A stretch of 64,000 nucleotides of DNA from Gorsachius magnificus (lineage: Eukaryota; Chordata; Aves; Pelecaniformes; Ardeidae). The DNA is taken from positions 11,407,821 to 11,471,820 of the forward strand of contig CM067081.1 in the NCBI GenBank assembly GCA_034008185.1, given 5' to 3'. The notes under the pieces are model-generated. The model saw nothing but the letters and a program-made list of their open reading frames with translations. It was not told the origin of the DNA and did no database searches. This document shows, piece after piece, positions 23,637 to 34,860 of the stretch (the first letter of the stretch is position 1; each line of letters begins with the position of its first letter). Both the position numbers and the translations under genes were made by a program.

Positions 23637-26600
23637 TAGACAAGATGGAATTTGATACTCCTGAATTATAAAGAGAAGTTGTTTTATTTCCCTGGTGTGA
23701 TTTAAGGTAGTAATGACATAGAAGATGTCATTATGTGGCATTCAGTGCATGCACCTTTGGTTTAGTACAGAAGAAAACAGGGAAAAAAACCTGTTTGAAG
23801 GATGGCATTTGAGGTGCTTGATGGCTGTATGTTGTACAAGCTCTTCACACCAGAGATTTGGCAGAGGGCAATATTCTATCATTTGCTAATACAAGTCTAA
23901 ATAGAAAATGTGCTTGCTTATTCCTTTATTTAAAAAAAGTGCTGCAATCCTCTTATAGTACTAGTAATTCCTGCAAAGCTTTCCATGTTCAGATAGCTTA
24001 TGTTCATGACTGGCACTTTAGAAATCTGAGAAGTTTAAGTGAGTAAGTGAATAGACACAACTCAGTTTGCAAACATTAAACCCCCAACAGCTGTGGGCAA
24101 GCAGTGTGGGAGGATTGCTCTTTACCAGTGCAGGAGCCATGGTGTGGGAGCAGTTGTTTCCTCTCCACAGAAAACATCTCCTTTGTAGTCACAGCAGAAT
24201 CTACCATTGCCTCCACAGCAGGGCTGCCATTGACACACACTGGTGGACGCTTCTCTCTCAGGAGTTGGTAGCCCGTGGACTAAAGCATTTTGGATATCAG
24301 TAGAAATCACTTCCTGCTTCACCTTTGCCTCATGCCCATTTTGTTTCCGGGCTCGGGTCAGGAAGCTGAATGGAAACAGCTATTGATATAACACAACACT
24401 TTCTTCAAAGTGCTGTTTCTGCCACAGCTTTTCATTGAATCCATTTTCCTCACAAAAAGCAAGCATTAAGCCCCACAAAACACTGTGGGAGAAGGTCAGC
24501 AGGCAGCTGAGATCTGTGTCTGTATTTCTCCTTCTATTCTGCTTCTGCATTCAGGCTGAAAGCCACCACAGGCTGGTATCTGTGAGTGTCCCAGCTCAGG
24601 TCCTCTGCTCTGATCTTCTCTCTCTCCTTGCATAAAATGGCATTTTCACCTGTAAGAGCATTTTCCCAGCTCCCATGGGAAAAAAAAGACTGTTTTCATC
24701 ATCAAACCAGATTAGTGCAAGATAACACACATCCCTGGAACTTCTGTATTCCTCTCTTGTTTTCCAGGAAGGAACAACAAAAGCACTTGCCTTCAAAAAA
24801 TAACTCGCCATTTCTGCCTAAAAATCCCTTATACTAGAGTTAGCAACCAGAACACCATCCTCTATATCTGAACTGTCTCCATTGTAGGATCACTAGCAAT
24901 CACTTATTAGGAAACATTATTCATATTTTGCTAATTAATGGACATCACTTTTAGGAAGTATAATGCAAGGATAGTGGTCTGGTTGTGTATCAGTCAGATT
25001 GCAGTCATCGGGGTTACCACTTCCTGAATGTAAACTTGCCCTATGTGGTGCACCATGCACCAAATTCTGTCCTTCCCCACTCCCCCTTGTATGATATTCT
25101 GGCTGAAGTTTGGGGGTGTTTCAAGACGCAAGTCATGGGTAGGCCATCTCCTTTCTAGATATTTATTCCTTTGAAGACCATGGTGTCTGAATCTTCTGTC
25201 TTGTGCCTAGGTATGCTGTAGTGAGTATCAAATAGGGGGGTTGTGCCAGAGAAAAACCCAAACCAGACTAAGGCTCTCCAGCAGTCACAGGCATACATGC
25301 ATGGAAGGTGTGTGGTAAGGGCCCTGCTTCAGAGAAGTATTTAATTCTATGTAGAAATAAGCAAACATCCAGAGAGCCCAGTACAGAACACTAAATATCT
25401 TTACAGTTAAAACTCATGTATAGGTTGGGTGTTCAACTGCATGCCCTGAATCAGGCAAAATCCCCTTTTCCCAGCATCCCCAGGGATCAGCTGTAATTAC
25501 TAGCTCATTAATTGTTCTGGTCAGGTCTGTCCCTTTTTGTAAGTGGAAGTTCAGGGAGGATTTCTAGCAGAAGGAGATCCTCCCCTGCTGGAAATGTAGA
25601 CACACCTCCAGCCATTCAGACCCTCAAAACCTTCCACTTCCCAGAAGGTTTTACTCCTTTTTCGCTTTCATAAGTTTGGTTGATTGTCAGCTGACAGAGC
25701 ATATGGATGCATATGTAGAGACTAAGTGAAGAGGTAGGTGTGATGTCCAGCAGGCTGTAGGGTATTCAGAGTCTAGGTGTTTCAACACATGAAAAAGTCT
25801 CCAACTAGTTCATGGGCTGAGCTTGTTTCCTCTTCTGTAGGACAGAAGTCACCTCCTCGGGCCCCTTGCCTGTTTGCTGAAGGAGGCCCTCTGTATTTTT
25901 CATATTTGAGGTGTGAATAACGAGGTTCTTCTGTGATAAAAAAAAACAAACTGGTTCTTTGCAATATTGCTATTTAAAATTTTCCTTATTTTAAAGACAT
26001 TTGAATATTTGAAATACACTCTGGTGTCTCAAGCACTGCATAAAAACTTTATTCCCTGAAAATGCCAAATAGTAATTCCTAACGCTCTCCAAGTAGGGTC
26101 TGGGACTTTGTAGTCGCTCCAGCTTTTATGTGTGTGTGATTGAAGAAAGAGTCTCCCAGCTCCCCCTTGTGTGGATGCTCTACTCCTGCTACATCAAGCA
26201 GAAAACAACTGTGATTTGTGCTGCTTTTGATCAGACACTTCTACAATGCTTTGCTGCTGGAAAGCAGAATAATACTGTCAAAAATTTTAAATTAACAAAA
26301 TATGCCTAGAAGGGATCAGTGGCTCTTGTTCATCTGATTAATGTCAGGCTTGTGAAGTCTGTTCTCCAACAAAAAGGGCAGCAAATGCTCAAGTGAGAGA
26401 TGTTAGAAACAGAGACTCTCCATTTTAGTGGATCTTCTTTCTGCTTTAGTTATAATCTCTTAGTGAAGCACCCAGGACCAAATCACAAAATCAACCACCA
26501 TCAAGGGAGTTGAATTAGGTTGTATCTGTGTTCACTTTTAATTAGATTTGAAATGGCTAACCCACTGTAGTGCAGCAAGCAACCAAGTCAGTACCTTCCC

Positions 26601-27301
26601 CTCAGGCCTTATTACTGACAACAGCCTTAGCATAGATCTGCATATTCAGCAGCCAGGTGGATAGGTGTTACGTATTGGAAAATACAGGCAGGATTTGAAA
26701 AACACAGGGTATACAATTCCATTTTTGCTCTCACATTGAGGGAGTAGGGGACTTTCTAAAATTTCCATATTCTGGCAGGAGTTCTTTTATGCAGCTTTTG
26801 TCTAACAGGTATTGTCTTATGATAATATTTTTCTGCTCAACAGTGGAATCAAGGCAGCAGTGGTAGCAAGTACATTCTGTGCCACCTGATGTATTTTTAT
26901 GGGTTTATTTTTCCCTTATGTACATTTCTATTCCTTCAAGATGTGCTCTGAGACTTTTCCAATTTCAGCATTCTGCCTGTTTCATCTAATTCAATTGTAA
27001 GCTTTTCTGTGCACGACCATATCTGGATTCTGCTTTCAAGTTCCATTATACAGCAGCTCTGCAAAGTGATCCTTTAAAAAAGTATCATGGTGAGGGAAGG
27101 AACTTAACTTATCCACAGGGATTTGACATGTGAGAAGCCCATGTCCTGATCTCCCAAACTTTCAGCAATACACAGACACTCCTACCTCCATTGGAAATGA
27201 CCAGTGTGATAGCAGATTTTTCTTAGGGTTTCCGTTAGATGGGAAGAGGTCGTTGTTTTCTTTATTTCACTTTATCATTTTCACATTTGTTTCCCTTTCA
27301 G

Positions 27302-27691
27302 GTGTGAACAGAAAAGTTACCTATTCCCTGGCAGACTCTGCAGATGGTTACTTCTCAGTTGACCGGTCATCAGGAATCATTATTTTGGAGCAGCCACTTG
27401 ATAGAGAGCTTCAGTCTTCCTATAACATCACTGTAAAGGCCTCAGATCAGAGCATTGTGCTGACCTTGTCCTCGTTTGCCACCGTTACTATTACAGTGCT
27501 AGACATCAATGACAACCCCCCTGTGTTTGAAAGAAGAGATTATCTTGTTACAGTACCTGAAGACACCTCACCTGGCACTGAGGTCCTTTCTGTTTTTGCT
27601 ACAAGCCAAGACATTGGTACTAATGCTGAGATTGCCTATCTCATCAGGTCAGGGAACGAGAAAGGGAAGTTCAGGATAAACTCAAAAACAG
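27302..27691 (+). CDS. FAT3: FAT3 exon: rest of EC-f and most of EC-g
   Basis: 390 bases, phase 1 in and out, between ccctttcag and gtttgt. Residues 558-686 continue EC-f ([30 protein letters not shown]) to its linker DINDNPPVF at about 632. EC-g then opens with [19 protein letters not shown] and runs into [17 protein letters not shown]. The donor gtttgt has T at +3, weaker than most donors of this gene. The open frame extends upstream to 27130, but the acceptor and homology set the start. Confidence 0.95.
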
Positions 27692-30239
27692 GTTTGTAAA
27701 GTGGTTCTAACTTGTAATTCAAAGCGAAAGCATCAGAAAAACGCAAATGCTTTGGGGAAGGCTCTTGGACCAAAACATTTCCAAGAAGAGAGACTCAGAG
27801 CTTGTCAGTGTGGAATTAGTTGCACAGTTAAAAATCAATTTTAGGTTGGAGAGTGATGTAAATTACAGTCACACTCAGCTGCCCCAGCTCGAGTGGAGAA
27901 TACTTTTCTCCATTAGTATGTCTGTTGGAGTCAATAGAGATGTGACAACCCATTAGCCAAACTGTGCAACCCTTACAGTTATGAATACTTGCAATGTTTA
28001 CCTGCTTACCAGCTAAGCATGGCCTCAACTGTCTGGACATTAGCAAGAATCAGACAGTGCTATCAGGACCAAATAGTTGGCAGTAGGACTACGATTGCTG
28101 TTTATACAACTGTATGCAACTTCACTGACTTAGGTTGATTTGTGTTGTCTGACAGTTGACTTCAGCCATAGTTTGGGTTTGGTGTTTTTTTGGTTATACA
28201 TTACAAATTTTTAAAAACATACTGCTGTTTCTCTTGAAGAAATACTAAGAAAAGCTACCTTACTTGGTTCAAATGGCTCATTTTCTTTGAATTTCCTCAG
28301 TGGGATATATTCTTTATCCTTCCTGAGGTTTTAATCCGTCAACAGTAAGCTATGAGTCTTCTCTGCTTCCTGTAGTGGATCCCCTTATTCTCATAACATT
28401 CAGGATGACCAGTACAAATCTGCCACCTGAGCTTCAGAGCAAAACATTCTTGATTTTGAAAGCTGAAGGTAGCACTTGTTTGAGTGCAGCTGTAATAACC
28501 AGGAATCTGGAAAATCTCAAAATGATGCATGGCGTCATTTATATTACTGTGCGCAAAAATCTCTCTCAACTCTGCGGAGGCCACTGCCTTACATGTAAGG
28601 GACTTAGCATAATTGTGTGTTGTCTGTTATCTTCATAATGTTGATTAGTGCTAACAAAATTTAAACATAAATACGCCTAGACAGAGATACTTAACTTCAC
28701 ATTTGACAATGAAGCCAAGGAGATAAATCAATAAAAACCCATAATGAAGCTTAATCACACAGGGAAAAAAACCCTACTATTTATTATTCATTAATGTGTG
28801 ACAGCTCCATTATTATCGGTTTAGAGGCAGGAGCTCAGTTTCCAGACAGCCGGGTGCTGATGTAGCATGCCTGATCAGGGCTTGAAAAATAATGCCCTTC
28901 ACGCCATTTATCAGTGGGAACTCTCTGCTAGCCACTTGTAAGCTTCTCTTCAGGGCTCCTGCTTCTAGCAAGTCATGCTGAAAGGTAGGATTCATTTGGA
29001 AAGAGCCCAGAAGAGATTAAGAAGAATGATCCAAGGTCTGTAAAATGTGGCTTACCAGGAAAGACTGAAGGAATTGAGGCTATTTAAACTAGAAAAGAGA
29101 AGACACGCTGCTAGTATTCAAGCCTATAAAAAGTACCTTTGAAGAGGAGGGGAATAAATTGTTCTCCATGCCCACTCATGAGAAAAGAAGTTGTGAATGG
29201 GCTTAAATTGCATTTGGATTATTTCAGTTAAATGATAGGAAGAAATTCCTAACTGCAATGATTATTAAGTACTGAAATACATTTCCTAAGAAGGTTAGGA
29301 AATTGATGCTGTTGGAGGTTTATAAGAACATTAGAGATGAGTACTGTCAAGAATGATTAGGTTTAGCTGACCTGTGTTGGGCAGCAGTTGGACTAAATGA
29401 CCTTTAAGCCCCATACATCCCTGCTCCTGATGGGTCTATATTGAAAAGAATTTGGCTTGCCACGGTTAAGTATTCGCTTTTAAGTCTTTCCTGCCATGCC
29501 CAGTATTACCTCCTTCAAGGCATCACCAGTAATCCATGCACAACCCACTCCCCCCTTCTTGTTAGGGTTATGGGTACATGGGAAACAAGTGGAGGGCTTG
29601 CATAAAAATCATTTGTATCCTAGAGGGGGGATGGGTGCATGGAGTGAGTCAAGTTACAAAGAATCTTAGTTTTGATTGTGTGGTGAGGGAACCCAAAATT
29701 TATAAACCTAGTTTAGTGGGGAAGTCTCTGTTTAATCACATAAATGTTAGACAACTGATTTCTCAAAGGTATTCATACCCCATTCATTTGTATTTAATTC
29801 ATGAGAAGTTAATTATGTGGGAGTGAATTTCTGTTGACTTGTCAGGGCTGATTTCCAGAGCCGGCATCCAGTTCTCCCACAGACTCTGTGCATCAGCCCA
29901 GGCAAATGGGTGGATATGGCCCCCACTTCTCCGTCTACAATACTCATATAATAAAAGCTATTTTCATGAGAAACCATTCAATGCTTCATGCCTTGTGAAG
30001 GTCCTTTCTGCAGAGGCAACCTAAGTGCAATTGGCATCATTCTTTAATCAAACGACAGCAGTAGAAACCTGACCAAATATTTTTATTGGATTGGGCAGTG
30101 TTACAGTTAGAACAACATATTTTGTATGTGTGCCATGGTGATAAATAGCATGCTGTACTGTTTACTACAGTCAAATCCCTTAGTCCGTAGCGTTATTTGT
30201 TTTTCGATGGCTGTTGACATTCCCTCCCTTGCTTCAAAG
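27692..30239 (+). other. FAT3 intron 5 of window (2.5 kb)
   Basis: Phase 1 intron, gtttgt...cttcaaag. It contains an old plus-strand CR1 remnant (about 28985-29440). Just before it, at 28660-28985, lies a repeat-free stretch with several homeodomain-type motifs. The rest holds nothing recognised. Confidence 0.8.
28985..29440 (+). mobile_element. Ancient CR1 LINE 3'-end remnant, plus strand
   Basis: In the right order it keeps AATGATCCAAGGTCTGTAAA, a degraded KRRxRGD-coding stretch, a GGGCTTAAATTGCA motif, GGAAGAAATTCCTAACTGCA, GTTGGAGGTTTATAAGAACA, and the tail GGACTAAATGACCTTTAAGC. These are hallmarks of the old sauropsid CR1 group. It ends without the young ATTCTGTG tail. Confidence 0.82.
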
Positions 30240-30454
30240 GAGCGATTTCCATTTTTGACGCTTTGGATTATGAATCGTGTAAGGATTTCTACTTAGTAGT
30301 GGAAGCAAAAGATGGAGGTACTCCAGCCCTGAGCGCTGTTACCACTGTGAACGTAAACGTGACAGATGTTAATGACAACGCACCAAAATTCAGCCAGATG
30401 GTCTACAGCGCAGTCATCAGTGAGGATGCCGCCATCGGCGATTCGGTTATAATG
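30240..30454 (+). CDS. FAT3: FAT3 exon: rest of EC-g and start of EC-h
   Basis: 215 bases, phase 1 in and phase 0 out, between cttcaaag and gtgagt. Residues 688-758 give [20 protein letters not shown], in which the usual LDRE is LDYE. They go on with [18 protein letters not shown] and the linker DVNDNAPKF closing EC-g at about 737. EC-h starts [21 protein letters not shown] split Gly codon joins it to 27691. Cys700 is an extra cysteine inside the repeat. Confidence 0.95.
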
Positions 30455-31116
30455 GTGAGTGAGGCCGTGGGTGGCATTTAGGCAGGATAAAACCCTCTAC
30501 CACATGACCTTTAATAAAATACTGCTGCACTGGTTGATAATGATAACTACTGCATCTTGAATCACCCAAACTGTTCTCTAGCCAATACTCTGTATCTGCT
30601 ACTGCTTTCCAGGCTGCTGCCAGTTTTCCCCCCAAAAGAAAGCAGTAGTAGTACCGACTGTTTCTTTTTAACCCCAATATGCTGTCACAGAGCAATGGCA
30701 TGTTTAAGGCATTGCATTTCATGAGTCAGCTAAAACCAGGTGGGTTTTACTGGAAAGGCAGAATTCAACTTTCTGGTGACATACGTCGTGTTTGCATAGT
30801 CTGGCATGCAGTGTGCCATACCCCAACATCACAATACTGTCATCTTGGAACTTGTGGATCCAGAAAGAAAGTGTTGTATGGAACACTGAGATTAAAATAC
30901 TGTGTATGTTTTAAGGCTAGAATTTTGAAATGGTCCAAGGGAAGCCGCTTATCAAAACCTGATTGGTTTGATGCTTGGCTTGATGCTGTAGAGGTGTGCA
31001 GGTCAGGTGTAACTTGTCTGATGGAATATGAAGTTTTACTTTTTGGGGTGTTGAGCAATTAATGTATCATACAGATGGCTTAATATTTGCTAATTTTCAC
31101 TCTTCTCTCAAAAAAG
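30455..31116 (+). other. FAT3 intron 6 of window (0.66 kb)
   Basis: Short phase 0 intron ending tctctcaaaaaag, an acceptor with purines directly before the AG. Nothing else was recognised. Confidence 0.85.
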
Positions 31117-31254
31117 TTGATAGCAGAAGATCTGGACAGTCCCTCCAATGGCCAGATTCATTTTTCCATAGTGAATGGGGATCGAGACAATGAATTTTCG
31201 GTTGATCCTGTTTTGGGACTCGTGAAGGTTAAAAAGAAATTGGATAGAGAAAGG
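31117..31254 (+). CDS. FAT3: FAT3 exon: middle of cadherin repeat EC-h
   Basis: 138 bases, phase 0 in and out. Residues 759-804 start [19 protein letters not shown] and end [10 protein letters not shown] at the LDRE motif, directly before gtaaga. The acceptor AAAAAAG is poor, but the reading frame and the expected FAT3 protein order place the start here; no other AG nearby gives the same join. The exon is removable without a frameshift, though loss would delete the middle strands of EC-h. Confidence 0.92.
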
Positions 31255-33938
31255 GTAAGACATGTGGGACTTCTTAACTTAAAATGACTTACAGTTCTGT
31301 ATTCATGTCAATTCTGCTGCTAGCTTGTTTTGAAGAATCTTCTTTTATACTCTGCAACCATCAGCCTAAGACGCTCCAACAGGTCTTTCTAATGTGGTTC
31401 CACTTCTTCCCACCCCAACACTACCCCCAGTCCTATCTAGAAGCCAACTGCTCTGCTAGCATTCCCATCCTGCACCAACACAGTGGCTGAGGCCAGATCT
31501 GGGAAAAAAGCAACCCTGGATCTCTCCTGTGGTGCCACTCGCAGCTGTTGCTGTGTTAATGAGCTGCCTCCTCCCTCCTGAGCGTGCAAGCACACACGTG
31601 CAGCGGTGTGTGCAACGCAGTGATTACAACATACTCCAGGTTGTGGCACCGAGTACCGAGCTGAGGCCTCAGCCATTAATTAGCACTCTGCACAGCGTCA
31701 CTGGGGAGGTGATGTTATGAAGTGGCCAGGCTGTACCAAAAGTGAAAGAGTACTTCATTAAACAGATTCTGCTGCTCTGTTTGCCCACTAGATTATTCAT
31801 TCAGGGTGATTCATCACCAGTTTGCTATAGCTAGCAATTAGCAGCTTTTGGGAAAAAAAAACCCCAACAAACAAGTACAGTTGCCTGTGCTGCTAGTAGG
31901 GCAGAAGAGTGCTGCATGGCTTCAGAAGTCCTGCAAGAAATCCATGCCTTCTGCCTCTGAGCAATGCATCCGCAAAACTGGGGAAGCTGATTGCTATCCT
32001 CAGGATATAGGGTCAGCTGGAAAAGCTCTCTACTGGAAGCAGGGCTACTGCTTAAAACAGTGGCAAATACCCTTTCTGTATTATCACAAAGGCAGGATTA
32101 AATTGTCAGTGTTTGGCGGCAGAATGACTTTACCACAGACTGTCGAGGACAGGGAAGTAACAACGGCTGTGCATGTTACAAATTTGCTGTAATTTCTCTT
32201 AAATGGCACAGGCTTAATTCCTTAATATGATTTTATTTATTTTCTGAAGTGTGCTCATGTACATCTGCATTCAGATGCACACATTCACCCTCACCAGCAT
32301 GTGCATTTTTAATGCCAGCCCTGTTAGATCTGCATTTTCCAAAGTTTCCCTCAGTTAAAATAAGCTGTGATACTGTCTTTTTCTTTCCTTCCTTGGCACA
32401 TTTCCTAGACACAGGTGTTTCTGACCCCTTCAGGGAAAATGATACACGATGCCCCATCTGCTGTAGATCCCCAAAGGCAGTGCTGACTCCCATGTTTCAG
32501 TGGTTTAAGAAAACTCATTTCCAGAGCTGTAATCACATAGAAACCATGACTTTTGCCACCTACCGTTCTGGCATGCATGGAAATGAAAGCAAACCTGCCC
32601 CAAATTTGTGAAAGACCCCACAAAACTGTCAATCTTGACTTCAGCTAGCAGTAGAAATTACAGCTCGAAAGGGAAAGAAAAGAGATTCATTCTCTGCCTC
32701 AGTTTCTTGACTTTCCATAGTTCAGGATTCTTCCTCCCTCCTCTGCCACTACCCCCCACCAAATCGCAGTCTTTCTCCTCCATATAGCCCCTCCAAAAAA
32801 TGTTACCTTTTGCTTTAGCTTGGTCCCGCATCCTAGAAGAGCCCCCTTGTTTCATACGCTTACTCTGTACTATTCCCTCCTATCCAAATGCCTTTTATTT
32901 TTCAGATGGCTTTGGATTTCCTCTCACCCCAGAAAGCCCCTTTAACATTACATCGTTCCCTTCTGTAGGGGTGTATTTTTCCCCTTTCCAGCCCTGCACT
33001 GGGAGGCTGGAGCGGGGTGTTTTATCTAGCATGCGTTTTGCCCTTTGCTTCCCCATAGCAGGATCCACGGGCAGGCATGTCAGCAGCTCTCCCTAGGGAG
33101 CATGGAAGGATATACAGTGAAAAGCAGTCGTAAGACGTAAGGAGGCTGACATAAGGATGCCATTCATAAAACCAAACTGCCATCCATAAGCTGTGCACAG
33201 ACAGAGCTTCTGCAAATTGTCACACACTCACACCTCATGCATGGGCACATAGGAGCGTAGAGGGCCCACGGGTGATGCACTGAGCTGCCCACACCCTGCT
33301 GAGTAGTTTGTCGCTGTTGCAAACAAGTATGCTTAAAAAGCCTGTATCTTCTACTGAATGGTGGATAATAGTCATGTTGCTACAGAGGCTGTGTTGTCCC
33401 TAGTAGTCCCAAATGTTTTCCAGTGTACTTAAGCCAACTGTCTGTGAACTTTTTCTTGGTTTTCCATCACCATGTTAGAAACACTGTGTGTCAAACTGAG
33501 GTTGCCTTTAATACGTAATTTATATAATATCCTGGAAAATTTATATAATATCCTGGAAACCAGCCATAAGATAAATAGAATCAGGTCACATATCCCAGCT
33601 GGCACCTGGGAGAGATGAAAATGTTAACTACAGTAGAAATGGCTGAGTTTGGATATTATCCATGGTTTATTTTTTGTCTGCCTCTTTCTTTCAGGAATGC
33701 ATTATCTGATACAGTTATTTTAATACAGTGAAGCTGTTACATTTATTGATAGCCTTATAAAACAAAAGTTGGGACACAGTGTGGCAATAAACAGGATAAT
33801 GTTATGCTAAGGGCAGGGAAGGTAATGAGGCCAAACTGCTTTCCTTAGAATATGGTAGGTAGTGCACTGGGTGTAAAGAACATGACTTAAAATTTAGGAC
33901 CGCTTTCATGATGATTTAATGTTTTCACCTTTTTGCAG
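31255..33938 (+). other. FAT3 intron 7 of window (2.7 kb)
   Basis: Phase 0 intron, gtaaga...ttttgcag. A CpG-containing, somewhat GC-richer patch lies at about 31500-31720, a pyrimidine-rich stretch at 32690-33060, and a 21-bp direct duplication at 33518-33559. No mobile element was recognised. Confidence 0.8.
33518..33559. repeat. Direct duplication, 21-bp unit, two copies
   Basis: ATTTATATAATATCCTGGAA occurs twice, 21 bases apart and essentially identical. The perfect match suggests a recent replication-slippage event. Confidence 0.9.
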
Positions 33939-34082
33939 ATATCTGGTTATTCATTAGTTATCCAGGCAAGAGACAGCGGCACCCCACCTTTGTCTTCATC
34001 TGTGACGGTCAACGTGGACATTTCCGATGTGAATGATAATAGCCCTGTATTTACTCCAGCTAACTATACAGCTGTGATTCAA
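33939..34082 (+). CDS. FAT3: FAT3 exon: end of EC-h and first strand of EC-i
   Basis: 144 bases, phase 0 in and out, between ttttgcag and gtaagt. Residues 805-852 read [20 protein letters not shown], then the linker DVNDNSPVF closing EC-h at 842, then [10 protein letters not shown], the opening strand of EC-i. Its donor lies exactly after the first strand, so EC-i is spread over three exons (this one, 34663 and 37349). Confidence 0.95.
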
Positions 34083-34662
34083 GTAAGTTCATCCTGCACA
34101 TCCAAAACTTCTCTGACTTTTCAAATACAAAAGCGTTTGGTTTCAGTTAAGTAGCTTTTAATGATTTAACTGCCAAAGATATATGTCCAGTGATCTTACT
34201 TAAAAGAAAGTATAAACACATCTTAACTCTTCGCTAAGTTTGTGTTTAGTGAGGCTCTTTAACCTCAGCATCTGTCACACATTTTACTGGTCATCCCTGC
34301 TGCACCAGAAGTTGAATTCTGGCCTCAAAAAGTCTGAGCTGGGATGAGTTCACACTTCTTCGCACCTTGCTGAGTTCACACTCCTTTGCACCTTGCTGAG
34401 GGTGTGAGTCTTAGTGGTTAGTCAGTCCTGGTCAGACCCAACATCAGGCAGAGCTCATCGGTCCCTGGGCATGTGGTGGGTGCTTCCATCTCTGCTACTG
34501 GTCCATGAGGTGTAAGCGGTGCCAAATTAATGCGGCTTGTGAAATGCTGTCTTGGGCAAAGAGCATTCGGTTAAATATTCTAGATAGCATTATGTGGTGG
34601 TTTGTGATTGTGATATGTATCCTTTTAATCCTTTTCTTTATACGCTGTGTATATGTGTAAAG
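34083..34662 (+). other. FAT3 intron 8 of window (0.58 kb)
   Basis: Phase 0 intron ending atatgtgtaaag, an acceptor with few pyrimidines close to the AG. It holds a 26-bp tandem duplication at 34345-34396 and nothing else recognised. Confidence 0.85.
34345..34396. repeat. Tandem duplication, 26-bp unit, two copies
   Basis: Two adjacent 26-base units beginning TGAGTTCACAC and ending GCACCTTGC differ at only two positions. Confidence 0.85.
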
Positions 34663-34860
34663 GAAAATAAACCAGTGGGCACAAGCATTTTGCAGCTGGT
34701 AGTGACAGACAAAGACTCTTTTCACAATGGCCCCCCTTTTACCTTCACCATCCTCACTGGCAATGAAGAGGAGGAGTTTACGCTGGACCCTCATGGTGTC
34801 TTGAGGTCTGCAGTCATCTTCAAGCACATGGTTGCAACGGAATATGTGCTCTGCGTGCAG
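34663..34860 (+). CDS. FAT3: FAT3 exon: central part of cadherin repeat EC-i
   Basis: 198 bases, phase 0 in and out, between gtgtaaag and gtatgg. Residues 853-918 begin [20 protein letters not shown], which carries the PxGT loop and the TDKD calcium motif. They continue with [18 protein letters not shown] and [11 protein letters not shown], and end EYVLCVQ. Cys916 is unpaired within the repeat. The sequence up to [13 protein letters not shown] agrees with FAT3 and differs from FAT1, which supports the paralogue call. Confidence 0.95.

Larger units (their letters stand above)
12747..27301 (+). other. FAT3 intron 4 of window (14.6 kb)
   Basis: The largest complete intron here; phase 1, gtgagt...ccctttcag. 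It collects CR1 fragments: 16316-16390, about 16622-16775 and 17368-18145 (all minus), and 20490-21330 and 23104-23636 (both plus). It also has an 11-bp triplet repeat (18418-18449), an A-run (19810-19829) and a TG/TA microsatellite (about 21712-21800). The stretches 12747-16315, 18450-20489, 21801-23103 and 23637-27301 hold nothing I recognise. Confidence 0.75.
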
